A stretch of 64,000 nucleotides of DNA, taken from Gilliamella sp. ESL0405 (GTDB lineage Bacteria > Pseudomonadota > Gammaproteobacteria > Enterobacterales > Orbaceae). Positions 27,549 through 36,297 of this stretch are shown in pieces; within the stretch, counting starts at the first letter, position 1, and each line of letters begins with the position of its first letter. The stretch spans positions 1,550,001 through 1,614,000 of the forward strand of contig NZ_CP048265.1 of NCBI RefSeq assembly GCF_019469205.1. Reading direction: 5' to 3'. The position numbers and the translations under genes were made by a program. The notes below the pieces were generated by a model. The model saw only the letters and a list, made by a program, of their open reading frames with translations, was not told the DNA's origin and made no database searches.

Positions 27549-28907
27549 CTAATTTTGGGTGATATACACCTGATTATTAAGTATATTTTTTGGATCATAC
27601 TGCTGTTTAATTAACTGCATTAAATGGCGATTTTTTTCAGGTATCGCCTGCTTAAAATAGTTTACTTTGGCTGTTCCAATTCCATGCTCAGCGGAAGGTA
27701 ATCCCCCTAATTCATGGCATTTTTGATAAAGGGCTTCATGAATCTGTGTTAGTTGAGTGAGCCACACTGAATCTGAACGCCCGTCACGAAGTATACATAA
27801 ATGAATATTACCGTCACCGGCATGCCCAAAAGCGAGCATACGTACGCCGGTTTCTTCTGATAACTGTTTGGTAAATGTGATAAAGTCGGCAATTCGATTG
27901 ATTGGTACAACTGTATCAATCGGATCTTGTTCTGTTACAGCTTCAACTGCCCGAACCAACGAGCCCCTTACTGCCCAAATTTGATTGGCTTGTTGGGCTG
28001 TTTCGGCAACATAATAACGACAATCACTTAGATTGGCTAATAACAGTTGACGTTGCTGCAAAATAGATTGAGTATCTAAGGCATCTAACATAATAATCAA
28101 ATAGGCCTTAGCATCAGCAAGCGGAAATTGAAAACCTGAATAACGCTCCCCCCACTGAGCAACTTGCCGTTCTACCAATTCCAATGCGGTTGGCGTTAAT
28201 GTTTGCAAAATAGTGGTAATATTGGCAACGGCCTGTGCAAGGCTGGCAAATCCTAAAATTACCGTTTCAAAAACTTTAGGTTTTGCAATTAGCTTTAAGG
28301 TACATTGAGTAATAATCCCAAGTGTCCCTTCACTACCAATAAATAGATGCTTTAACGATAACCCGGTATTATCTTTTACATTTTTACTACCAAAATTTAA
28401 AACAGTGCCGTCGGCCATGACAACTTCAATTGCTTGAACATAATCCCGAGTCACACCGTATTTAACCGCCCGCATCCCACCGGCATTAGTGCTAATATTG
28501 CCACCAATTGTGGCATTTTTTGCCCCCGGATCGGGTGGATAGAAAAGATCATGCTGCTCAACAAATTGTTGCAGATCTTCTAATAACATGCCGGGTTGCA
28601 CTGTGACGGTAAAGGTTTGTTTATCCAATTCTATCAACTTATTCATCAATGAGAGATCAATAATAATCCCGCCATTGGGAATAGTTGAACCGACTAAATT
28701 GGTACCTGCGCCTCGTGTTGTAATATTAATAGCGTTATCATTGGCATATTTTACAATGGCTGCGACTTCTGCCGTGGTTAGTGGATAGACCAACACATCG
28801 GCTTGACCAAATTTCAATTTTAAGCCATCACTAAGCTGTGATTGCGCAATCGCTTTTTGGTAAACAATACGCTGAGGATCTGCAATAAGATCTGCTAAGT
28901 TTTTCAT
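27549..28907 (-). CDS. GlcD-like FAD-linked 2-hydroxyacid dehydrogenase
   Basis: A 452-residue flavoprotein of the FAD-binding PCMH/GlcD family, which oxidises D-lactate, glycolate, D-2-hydroxyglutarate or similar D-2-hydroxyacids. The FAD site shows TRGAGTNLVGS near residue 64, TIGGNISTNAGGMRAVKYG near 132 and FIGSEGTLGI near 190. The C-terminal domain carries FGHAGDGNIHLCILRD and EHGIGTAK, including metal/substrate histidines. It is the last gene of a five-gene operon, 13 bp after metI. The ATG at 28907 lies after the metI stop; a TTG 11 codons upstream would overlap metI. Substrate is inferred from neighbours only. Confidence 0.8.
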   Translation of the reverse strand: MKNLADLIADPQRIVYQKAIAQSQLSDGLKLKFGQADVLVYPLTTAEVAAIVKYANDNAINITTRGAGTNLVGSTIPNGGIIIDLSLMNKLIELDKQTFTVTVQPGMLLEDLQQFVEQHDLFYPPDPGAKNATIGGNISTNAGGMRAVKYGVTRDYVQAIEVVMADGTVLNFGSKNVKDNTGLSLKHLFIGSEGTLGIITQCTLKLIAKPKVFETVILGFASLAQAVANITTILQTLTPTALELVERQVAQWGERYSGFQFPLADAKAYLIIMLDALDTQSILQQRQLLLANLSDCRYYVAETAQQANQIWAVRGSLVRAVEAVTEQDPIDTVVPINRIADFITFTKQLSEETGVRMLAFGHAGDGNIHLCILRDGRSDSVWLTQLTQIHEALYQKCHELGGLPSAEHGIGTAKVNYFKQAIPEKNRHLMQLIKQQYDPKNILNNQVYITQN

Positions 28908-28920
28908 ATTCTTATACTCA

Positions 28921-29592
28921 CTACTTGTAACTTCTATCAAAATGATTAGCGAGCTTGTCCCCTAAAAATTGTATTAGCATGACAATCATAATCAGAATAA
29001 TAATACATAGAACAAGAATTTCAGTCACATATCGCTGATAGCCATAACGAATAGCTAAATCACCTATACCACCGCCACCAACTACCCCCGCCATTGAACT
29101 AAAACTGATTAACGAAATGGTTGTTACTGTTGCATGGCGAATTAATTGCGCCATGGCTTCAGGAAATAGTATTCCGGCTATAATTCGAATATGTGAAGCA
29201 CCACTTGCAACCGCTGCTTCAATTACCCCTTTATCAATCTGACTAAAGGCATTTTCAGCTAATCGTGCATAAAATGCGATCGCAGCTAAAGATAAAGGAA
29301 AGATCACCGCTTTAGGCCCTACCGTTGTGCCCACAATAAGCGCACCTAACGGTAGAACCGTGACCATGAGAATTAAAAAGGGTATTGAACGTGTCGCATT
29401 GATGATAAAATTAGCAATATTATTCACCACGCTATTTTTAAAAAAGAACGGGCTGGAGAGTAAAAAAAGCAGTAAACCAATTAGGGTACCAAACACAATA
29501 CCGGCAACCAAAGACCAGCTTACCATGATAAAAGTCTCATAGGCAGCTTGCCATAACATTTGAGCCATTTGGGCGATAGTCAGTTTGATCAT
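28921..29592 (-). CDS. metI: Methionine ABC transporter permease
   Basis: The membrane subunit of the MetNIQ importer, about 223 residues with five to six helices. The ATPase-contact (EAA) loop is visible as EAAVASGASHIRIIAGILFPEAM near residues 123-145 and GGGIGDLAIRYGY near 183. The ATG at 29592 overlaps the metN stop by one base (TGATG), with GGAG upstream, so translation is coupled; a TTG just before it is an alternative. Confidence 0.9.
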   Translation of the reverse strand: MIKLTIAQMAQMLWQAAYETFIMVSWSLVAGIVFGTLIGLLLFLLSSPFFFKNSVVNNIANFIINATRSIPFLILMVTVLPLGALIVGTTVGPKAVIFPLSLAAIAFYARLAENAFSQIDKGVIEAAVASGASHIRIIAGILFPEAMAQLIRHATVTTISLISFSSMAGVVGGGGIGDLAIRYGYQRYVTEILVLCIIILIMIVMLIQFLGDKLANHFDRSYK

Positions 29593-30611
29593 CAAATTAT
29601 CTCCTCAATAATGACACCTTGATTAGCAAGTTTGGTAATAAGATGATTAATATTATCCGGCTCGCCTATCAACGCTATGACTAAATTGCCCAATGCTTGA
29701 TCATCAAAGTATTCAATAAATCCATGCAAAATATTAAATGCGACCTGCGTTTCTAAGGCTGTTTGATACAAGATAGGTTGCGTAGTATTTTCATTAATAT
29801 AACGTAGACGCACTAACTTACCTTGTGCATTTTGCTTGATTAGATCCGGCAAATGGGTGTTTTCATCAATGTTAAGAAAATCTTGAGTAAAAGGCTGTTT
29901 TGGACAAGCAAAAAGATTAAATGTTGTATTCATCTCAACAATCCGACCTTGTGACATGACCGCAACACGGTTGCAGATTTTTTTTACCACATCAATTTCA
30001 TGGGTGATAAGCACAATAGTTAAACCAAACTTTTGATTAAGCGCTTTGAGTAAATCTAAGATTGCGCTTGTCGTTGTTGGATCTAAAGCGCTGGTTGCTT
30101 CATCACAAAGCAGTATTTTAGCCTCATTAGCTAAGGCACGAGCTATCCCAACCCGTTGCTTTTGCCCGCCACTAAGTTCGGCCGGATAAGCATCAGCTTT
30201 ATCGCTTAATCCGACAAGGGCAAGTAGCTCTTTAACTCTGTTTTTAACCGCATCGCCTTTTTTACCCGCCGCTTTAAGTACAAAAGCGATATTTTCAAAT
30301 ACCGTTTTTGATGAAGCCAAATTAAAATTTTGGAAAATCATACCGACTTGAAAACGAAAGGCTTGTAAATGACGGCCTTTTAACGTATTGATATTAATAC
30401 CATTAATTATGATTTGCCCGCTGGACGGTTCAGCAAGTCGATTAAGTGTTCTCACCAGTGTACTTTTACCGGCTCCACTGGAGCCGATAATGCCAAAGAT
30501 ATCGCCTTGATAAACATCAAATGAGACATTATTGACCGCTTCTATCAACTGATTTTTTGCCTTAAAATGCACCGACACATTTTTTACTTCAATAAGAGGT
30601 GTAGTTTGCAT
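29592..30611 (-). CDS. metN: Methionine ABC transporter ATP-binding protein
   Basis: MetN powers D/L-methionine uptake. The 339-residue protein has Walker [10 protein letters not shown] (about 43-51), signature LSGGQKQR, Walker [12 protein letters not shown] and switch His in LITHEIDVV. Its C-terminal NIL domain (about 260-339) lets cytoplasmic methionine shut the transporter. The domain order and length match E. coli MetN (343). It starts 2 bp after the metQ stop and overlaps metI. Confidence 0.92.
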   Translation of the reverse strand: MQTTPLIEVKNVSVHFKAKNQLIEAVNNVSFDVYQGDIFGIIGSSGAGKSTLVRTLNRLAEPSSGQIIINGININTLKGRHLQAFRFQVGMIFQNFNLASSKTVFENIAFVLKAAGKKGDAVKNRVKELLALVGLSDKADAYPAELSGGQKQRVGIARALANEAKILLCDEATSALDPTTTSAILDLLKALNQKFGLTIVLITHEIDVVKKICNRVAVMSQGRIVEMNTTFNLFACPKQPFTQDFLNIDENTHLPDLIKQNAQGKLVRLRYINENTTQPILYQTALETQVAFNILHGFIEYFDDQALGNLVIALIGEPDNINHLITKLANQGVIIEEII

Positions 30612-30613
30612 AG

Positions 30614-31432
30614 TTAGAATAATTGATAATCAGGTTTTTGAAAGGTGTAAAAAATACCATTTTTATCTTCAATCACTTGGCTAAATTCCGGCGATTTAAG
30701 CACTTCAATCAGATCGTTGCCTAATGTCTCTTTCGATTCGGTGCGAATGGCAATGACATTTTTAAGGTCTTTATCTAATACTTCCGTATAAAGCGCTTTA
30801 GACAAATCTAAGCCGGCACCAATAGCATAATTACCATTTACAACTGACAATACCGCACTATCTAAAGAGCGTGGCGTTTGTGGCGCTTCGATAGGAACAA
30901 TATTTAATCCATACCGATTTTCGATAATATTGCTTGTTGTAAGGTTACTTTTATCAATAGTTGGATCAAGCTTAATTAATCCAGCTGCTTGTAAAATTCG
31001 TAGCGCTCGCGCTTCGTTAGTGACATCATTGGCAATCGTCACTTGATCACCGTTTTTTAACTGCGAAAAATCGGTTATTTTATTAGAATAAATACCCGCC
31101 CCAGCAGTCGGGACAAAACCGATTGCTACAATATCTAATTGGCGTGCTTGTTTGAAATTATTCAAATAAGTGAGATGTTGAAACAAATTAACGTCGATCT
31201 CTTTATTTGCTAAAGCAAGATTAGGTTGAACGTAATCACTAAATTCACGGATCTCAACACTATACCCTTTTTTTACCAATCCGGGCGCTATCGCTTGCTC
31301 AAACATATCACCATAAGGACCCGCCGCAACACCAACGATAATATGATTTTCTTTTTTACTGTTGTCACAGCCTGTTAACAGTACCACTGTTGATAAAACG
31401 GCAAAAGCGAATGCGATTATTTTTTTAAACAT
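30614..31432 (-). CDS. metQ: Methionine-binding lipoprotein
   Basis: MetQ captures methionine in the periplasm and delivers it to MetNI. The 272-residue protein has a signal peptide with lipobox LTGC, lipidated at Cys22, then the NlpA-family fold with [32 protein letters not shown] (the family's FQH substrate-site block) and [14 protein letters not shown]. Its start overlaps the aminotransferase stop by 16 bases, with AAGGAA upstream, indicating coupling. The gene order Q-N-I differs from E. coli metNIQ. Confidence 0.92.
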   Translation of the reverse strand: MFKKIIAFAFAVLSTVVLLTGCDNSKKENHIIVGVAAGPYGDMFEQAIAPGLVKKGYSVEIREFSDYVQPNLALANKEIDVNLFQHLTYLNNFKQARQLDIVAIGFVPTAGAGIYSNKITDFSQLKNGDQVTIANDVTNEARALRILQAAGLIKLDPTIDKSNLTTSNIIENRYGLNIVPIEAPQTPRSLDSAVLSVVNGNYAIGAGLDLSKALYTEVLDKDLKNVIAIRTESKETLGNDLIEVLKSPEFSQVIEDKNGIFYTFQKPDYQLF

Positions 31433-32592
31433 AATAATTTTTCCTTAAATTTGGATAATCTTTCTAAAGCATCAATCAAGGTTTGTTGTTGTTTAGCAAA
31501 ATGAAAACGAATATAACGATATTCAGGATGTTTGAAAAAAGCCGAACCGGGAACCGCAGCGACTCCCACCTCTTTAATTAACCATTCACAAAATTCAAAA
31601 TCAGTTTTAAATGGGTTAAATGCTGAAATATCTACCAGCACATAATAAGCACCTTGCGGCGGATAATAGCTAAGCCCAATCTTATCTAAACCTTGCAAAA
31701 ACAGCTGACGTTTAGCCATATAAGTTTGTGTTAGCTGCACATAATAATCATCAGTTAAAGCCAACCCTGCACAAGCAGCTTTTTGCAATGGTGCAGCTGC
31801 GCCCACAGTTAAAAAATCATGGATCATTTTACATCCATCAATAATCGATTTATCAGCAATGATATAACCCAAACGCCAACCGGTGATTGAATAGGTTTTC
31901 GATAATGAACTGCAACTAATCGTGCGTTGCTGCATTCCGGGAAAGTTGGCTAAATAAAGATGTTGATAAGGCGGATAAACAATATGCTCATACACCTCAT
32001 CGGTGATCACATAAGCATCAAACTCTATCGCTAATTGACTGATATATTCAAGTTCGTCTTGAGTAAATACTTTACCGCAAGGGTTGCTAGGATTACATAA
32101 AATTAATGCTTTAGCGCCTTGCTCAAAAGCTTGCCTTAACTCTTGTTTATCAAATTCAAATGTCGGCGGTTTTAGTGGAACATAAATGGGAGTAGCATCA
32201 GATAAAATGGCATCTGCGCCGTAATTTTCATAATAAGGAGAAAAGATGATAACTTTATCTTTCGGATCACAGATCGTCATCACCGCGCACATCATGGCTT
32301 CAGTACTGCCACATGTGACTAGAATGTTTTCCTCAGGATCGATCTCAATATTCATCAATCTTTGCTGTTTTTTAGCCAACAACAGCCTAAACTCATGCGA
32401 CCCCCACGTTATTTCATACTGATACGGACCTTGCTGTGCGGCTTGTTTCAGTGCTTCAATCAAGGCTTGCGGTGGGTCAAAGTCAGGAAATCCTTGTGAA
32501 AGGTTGATAGCTTGATACTGATTGGCTATTCGGGTCATTCGGCGAATAACCGAATCAGAAAAATGGTCGAGTCGTTTAGCGAGTTTATGCAT
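31417..32592 (-). CDS. PLP-dependent aminotransferase, methionine/2-oxo-acid type (YbdL-like)
   Basis: A 391-residue class I/II aminotransferase. The PLP lysine lies in SSLSKTYSITGWRLGY (about residue 236), with the cofactor Asn/Asp in CNPSNPCGK and VITDEVYEH, and the substrate carboxylate Arg near the end in YRYIRFHFA. It is closest by motif to the YbdL/KAT-like enzymes that act on methionine, glutamine and aromatic amino acids. Leading an operon with MetQNI strongly suggests methionine or 4-methylthio-2-oxobutanoate as a physiological substrate. Confidence 0.82.
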   Translation of the reverse strand: MHKLAKRLDHFSDSVIRRMTRIANQYQAINLSQGFPDFDPPQALIEALKQAAQQGPYQYEITWGSHEFRLLLAKKQQRLMNIEIDPEENILVTCGSTEAMMCAVMTICDPKDKVIIFSPYYENYGADAILSDATPIYVPLKPPTFEFDKQELRQAFEQGAKALILCNPSNPCGKVFTQDELEYISQLAIEFDAYVITDEVYEHIVYPPYQHLYLANFPGMQQRTISCSSLSKTYSITGWRLGYIIADKSIIDGCKMIHDFLTVGAAAPLQKAACAGLALTDDYYVQLTQTYMAKRQLFLQGLDKIGLSYYPPQGAYYVLVDISAFNPFKTDFEFCEWLIKEVGVAAVPGSAFFKHPEYRYIRFHFAKQQQTLIDALERLSKFKEKLLCLKK

Positions 32593-33051
32593 TATTTTCT
32601 TTATTTATATTTATAAATTATAAGGCTAGCAAGTATAATACAAAACTCTATTTTTACTGTTAAATAATATATTTATATATCTTTATAATTTTTATTTATA
32701 ACCACGATTATTAACGTATATGGTTAATTGCAATTCAACTAGCTGTGCAAGCTTGAATAAAATATATGGCAGAGAAACAACACAGATGCAAATCAAAAAA
32801 CAATTTACCTAAACATTATTCATAACCCCGGTTAGTTACAGCAATTTAACTCTATACAGTCAGAAAAATAACATTAACTTTGTTTAAAAAATAATACCAA
32901 TATGATAACGGCACGACTCGACAAACTTGATGTTGATTGTCAAAAAGTTTCAGATTTTATATGTGTTTCAGTATAAAACCCCGTTAAAGATCCAATTGAG
33001 CAATTTAATATCGCTTACTGACGATAGTCTTAGCGACTCAAAAAGTATTCA
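32593..33051. other. Noncoding gap upstream of the methionine operon
   Basis: Very AT-rich. It must hold the operon promoter. I saw no convincing MetJ box (AGACGTCT repeats) and no SAM-riboswitch-like structure. The only structured element noticed is a diverged copy of the 155-bp repeat at about 32930-32980. Confidence 0.5.
32930..32980 (-). repeat. Diverged, inverted partial copy of the 155-bp repeat
   Basis: On the minus strand this reads as the repeat's landmark region: the TTTTATACTGAAACA block, an AGGG-lacking variant of the middle, then CTGAAACTTTTTGACAA. It is the only copy seen away from the six-copy array at 19071-19893 and is in the opposite orientation. Confidence 0.65.
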
Positions 33052-33979
33052 TCAATTTTTTCTAGAGCTCTTTTCGCAAACAACTTCAGGGTCGTAATAG
33101 AACAAGCACCAACCAGCGCCTGATTTTGGAGGTCTTGTATAAAAATCATTTGTTTTATTATCATAATCATCAGTATATTTACCTTCGGCTATACGTCGTT
33201 TGACTTGCTGTTTACTCATAAAAAATCAAATCAATATTTTTAACATTTTGCCAACCTAGAGTTGTAAATATTCTCTCGGCTAATGTCACAAAGGTTACAA
33301 TACTATTTTTATAGGTAATAAACATTGCCGGGATAAATATCATTCCAGCTCCGACAAAAGCTGTAACCAAATTATCTACTGTAAATGGCGCAACTAAATA
33401 AACCATACAAACCGTAAAGAGTATATAAATTATAATAAGCGGTAATAAATTACGTTTCAAAGATTGCTTGCGGCCACCTGTACAAGGCGGAATAATGCAG
33501 ATAATTTGTTCGCTGGGTTTGAGCACTGCTTATACTTCATAATGGTCAGCATGCTTTTCGGCCACAACTTCGACCTCATCTCCTTCTTTAAATTGATAAA
33601 AACCAAGCCAACCTTTTAAACGTATATTATTATTTAATTTAGCTGTAATATATTGCCCATCAAAATAGTTACTCCGATGAATATCATCACCATGACCAAG
33701 TGCTGCCAGTGCTATGGTGGTATTACCTGCTACCGTTGCCGACGCTGCTCCGCTGCGCATTTTTGCTTGTTGTTTTTTTCTTTCTTCTTTACTCATATAA
33801 GCACCATCACAGAGTGGAGCTTGACAAAACATACCTTTAAAATCAGTCAAAGTACCGGTTAGTTTAACCAGTTTTTTAGGTGGGAGTATAGGATCAGAAA
33901 TACTAATACCCGTTTTTTTTAATAACTCTTCTTTATCTTTATAGGTTTTATCTGTTCCGTCATATTTGGCATAGGGCAT
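33052..33979 (-). pseudogene. Broken predicted T6SS effector gene (stop plus frameshift)
   Basis: Three open pieces on the minus strand read as one protein of about 307 residues. Piece 1 (33530-33979) starts MPYAKYDG and holds KLTGTLTDFKGMFCQAPLCDG and GWLGFYQFKEGDEVEV. It ends at an in-frame TAA after HADHYEV where a sense codon is expected. Piece 2 (33212-33526) continues in the same frame as LKPSEQIICIIPP and has two membrane helices. It then runs into a T6 homopolymer that shifts frame. Piece 3 (33052-33219) continues as KQQVKRRIAEGKYTDDYD and ends near KSSRKN. The family is, from memory, one annotated as putative type VI secretion effectors. The 55-codon piece 3 has its own ATG overlapping piece 2, but as a continuation it explains more. 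Confidence 0.75.
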
Positions 33980-34012
33980 AGTTAAATTCCGTTTATTTTC
34001 GTTATCCAGCAA

Positions 34013-34395
34013 ATTTTTTAGTAAAAAGTCAGCTTATATCAGATTGCAGGAAACATTCTCCTTTTAAGGATAATTTTAGGCATACTCGTGATTTTTGGGA
34101 TCCCTTTCACTGCTTAATAATTATATCCAATCTTACTATCTATTTCAGGGAATATGAATTCAAATCCAGTGTTTTTTGATAAATTTTCCGCTGAAATATT
34201 TAGTAAAAATTGTTTGAAAATCTCATCGAATATTAATTAGATCACAATAAATTTTAACTATAATACCTTTTGCTAACTTATAAGACATTATAGTTATTTG
34301 CGTAGCAACGATATAACCTATCAATAAAAAAATACAATGAAATGATGAGTTATCTATTAAATATTGATTTTTTTATTGTCCATTATGGTATTTTC
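34013..34395. other. Mostly noncoding stretch with a possible decayed tail
   Basis: No intact gene. On the minus strand, 34114-34240 is open for about 41 codons (ends GFEFIFPEIDSKIGYNY) between two stops and without a start. It looks like the end of a lost protein, but I cannot assign it. The rest is AT-rich. Confidence 0.4.
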
Positions 34396-34491
34396 CTAGA
34401 GACTAGGCCTCATAATATAAAAAGTGAGTTTGAGTGCGAGGGTATTTACGCTTAGGCTTAATAAACCTATTAAAAGGAGCGCCTTTTTCAT
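34396..34491 (-). pseudogene. 5' fragment of a second Tli4-like immunity gene
   Basis: The first 14 codons repeat the signal peptide of the intact gene at 34552 (MKKALLLIGLLSLS), then the sequence diverges and stops after 31 codons. Upstream it carries the same ribosome site. It is the head of a tandem paralogue whose body was lost, and lies within the duplicated block 34450-34702. Confidence 0.75.
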
Positions 34492-34702
34492 CTCATTTTC
34501 TCCCTTTTTATTTACCTTACATTCCATGTTATTGCTTACGTTAATTACTAGCTATTGTTCTGTCGCTCTAAGTTTTATTGACGCTTCAATGGTTTTCGCT
34601 ATTTGGTAGATTTCATCTTTAGTTAAAGGTGTTTTCCCTTTTGATTCTTTTTGTTTCCCAACTACTAGAAGTTGCAACCATGGATTATGACCCTCTTTTT
34701 TA
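34450..34702. repeat. 253-bp direct repeat, copy 1
   Basis: Nearly identical to 35566-35818, an offset of 1116 bp. On the minus strand the unit is the 3' end of one Tli4-like gene, an 18-base-plus intergenic stretch and the signal-peptide start of the next. That is the footprint of a tandem gene array. Confidence 0.9.
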
Positions 34703-35607
34703 GTTTGATAAGGTTCAACTACAGCATAATAACCATAGTCGGACGGTGAATTATCTTTATAACGTATTTCAACAAAACTCGCTAAGCCATTACGCCCATC
34801 CATTTTGATATCCCGATACTTTATGGGGAAGCCTAGTAATTTAATATTTTTAATATTTCGATTACTTATATCGTAATTACTGTTCCAAAATAGATTGATT
34901 TCTTCTTTGGCATCATAGCGCAAGAGATTGGTAAATGATCGTGTATTTTCAGTAAACGAAATAACGATATCAGGGTGCTCTTTTAACCGAAAAGAGACGG
35001 TTAAAATAAGGGGTATGGAGGCATCATTACCGGCGACAAAGCCAAATGGAATACATTTACCTGCGGTTTGTGGCAGCTCAAACAGTTCACGAGTGGAAAA
35101 ACCATTAATAATTGCTTCGGCGTTTTGTTTATAAAACTCAAAATCTTTTTTTTCGCCTTGGTAGCGATTAGTTGTAAAAAATGAATATATTGTATTATTT
35201 TTAATAAAAGTTACAGATGCTCCCTCTTTTGCATAAAAACCCAAATTATTATTTTCATTCCACAATTCCACCATATCATTAGAATTATTAGTTTTAACAA
35301 TCTGATTTTCTATAGCTATTTGTTGTTTTGCATTTTTTAATTCTTCATCGTTCCATTTTGCAGTAATCGATAAATTATTTCGATTATAATTAAAAGCAGA
35401 TAATATTGCCCATTTACCATCTTGAAAATAGACAGGAAAACGAGATTTAGGTTTAAGGTACTTATTTGTCGGGTAAAGTGCCACTTCAAGATTATCGGGT
35501 AAATCTAAGGTATAGGAGCCAATACACTCGGTTTTATAGGTGAGTTCAACCGCTTGGGCTGTTGTGCTTAGGCTTAATAAACCTATTAAAAGGAGCGCCT
35601 TTTTCAT
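34552..35607 (-). CDS. Tli4-family T6SS immunity protein
   Basis: A 351-residue exported protein with signal peptide MKKALLLIGLLSLSTTAQA. The C-terminal half, with NIKNIKLLGFPIKYRDIK, GRNGLASF and a terminal helix TKDEIYQIAKTIEASIKL, fits the Tli4_C family. These are periplasmic antitoxins that neutralise T6SS phospholipase (Tle4-type) effectors. No matching lipase gene is in the window, so this looks like an orphan immunity gene kept after effector loss. The ATG at 35607 follows AAAGGGAG; an in-frame ATG 12 codons upstream is disfavoured because that ribosome site would be inside it. Confidence 0.75.
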   Translation of the reverse strand: MKKALLLIGLLSLSTTAQAVELTYKTECIGSYTLDLPDNLEVALYPTNKYLKPKSRFPVYFQDGKWAILSAFNYNRNNLSITAKWNDEELKNAKQQIAIENQIVKTNNSNDMVELWNENNNLGFYAKEGASVTFIKNNTIYSFFTTNRYQGEKKDFEFYKQNAEAIINGFSTRELFELPQTAGKCIPFGFVAGNDASIPLILTVSFRLKEHPDIVISFTENTRSFTNLLRYDAKEEINLFWNSNYDISNRNIKNIKLLGFPIKYRDIKMDGRNGLASFVEIRYKDNSPSDYGYYAVVEPYQTKKEGHNPWLQLLVVGKQKESKGKTPLTKDEIYQIAKTIEASIKLRATEQ

Positions 35608-35818
35608 CTCATTTTCTCCCTTTTTATTTACCTTACATTCCATGTTATTGCTTACGTTAATTGCTAGCTATTGTTCTGTCTCTCTAAGTTTTATTGACGC
35701 TTCAATGGTTTTCGCTATTTGGTAGATTTCATCTTTAGTTAAAGGTGTTTTCCCTTTTGATTCTTTTTGTTTCCCAACTACTAGAAGTTGTAACCATGGA
35801 TTATGACCCTCTTTTTTA
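35566..35818. repeat. 253-bp direct repeat, copy 2
   Basis: Second copy of the block at 34450-34702. It spans the start of the intact Tli4-like gene, the intergenic gap and the 3' end of the truncated copy upstream. Only a few substitutions separate the copies, so the duplication is recent or is being homogenised. Confidence 0.9.
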
Positions 35819-35850
35819 TTTAGAATAAAGTTGGACAGGTCCTTTGCCAT
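35668..35850 (-). pseudogene. Tli4-like 3' fragment fused to a vgrG-type gene start
   Basis: The 60-codon frame begins MAKDLSNFILN, right behind a copy of the vgrG leader. From residue 12 (KKEGHNPW) it is the C-terminus of the Tli4-like protein, almost identical to the intact neighbour. The first 11 residues do not belong to Tli4. They look like the start of the gene that once followed this leader. It is therefore a deletion junction joining a secretion-cluster gene start to an immunity gene tail. Confidence 0.7.
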
Positions 35851-36060
35851 GTGTATTCCTTTCAGTTATTTTAACAATATAGGAACCAACAATAAGGGAA
35901 GTATGGGGAGGAAGCACACTTGATATTAAGTATTTAAAAACAATTAGCAAACTATCCATGATGCTATGTCTGTCCTAAGTGTTTTAAACAAAGAATAATA
36001 TTACCGAAATATAACTAATAAGTTACGTGGTTTCGATAAATTTTGCAACTATTTTGTTCA
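35851..36060 (-). repeat. Duplicate of the vgrG leader region
   Basis: About 200 bp closely match 56298-56505, the region directly upstream of vgrG, in the same orientation. Shared blocks include ACCAACAATAAGG, AGCAAACTATCCATGATGC, TATGTCTGTCCTAAGTG and TTACGTGGTTTCGAT. It presumably contains a promoter and 5' UTR of a former vgrG or effector gene. Confidence 0.88.
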
Positions 36061-36297
36061 TGTTTTCGATCTTTACATCATGATAAATAAGTCTTAATAT
36101 CTAATCCCACAAAATTAATCCGCCATTGCTACCGAATGAATAAACAAGGCTTTACCGTTAGTGGATACATTCTATATGTATCGGTAGATATCCCTTAAAG
36201 AGATGATCATACTCAGATTGGCTTATAATTCACTTTAAAACTATGAGATTTATATCCCTAAATTGATATAGCTCTTTACTCAATTAAAGCAAGCTGA
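36061..36297 (-). pseudogene. Remnant of a displaced effector linker
   Basis: On the minus strand 36122-36163 reads NGKALFIHSVAMAD, a degenerate form of the linker motif NGRAWFMHPVVMVDYF that precedes the toxin domain in the intact 1118-residue effector. A stop follows at once. The remaining bases are noncoding. This is the most decayed of the displaced linkers in the island. Confidence 0.6.

Noticed and set aside
32593-32930. MetJ operator or SAM riboswitch upstream of the methionine operon
   Set aside because: No AGACGTCT-like tandem boxes and no conserved SAM-aptamer pattern could be seen by eye.
33212-33232. Programmed frameshift at the T6 run
   Set aside because: The same gene also carries an in-frame stop upstream, so decay is the simpler explanation.
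33212-33526. Independent small membrane protein gene
   Set aside because: It is in the same frame as the preceding piece, separated by a single stop, and continues a family protein; its GTG start has no ribosome site.
34114-34240. Small gene or lost effector tail
   Set aside because: About 41 open codons lie between two stops with no start, no ribosome site and no recognisable match; reported only as part of a gap.
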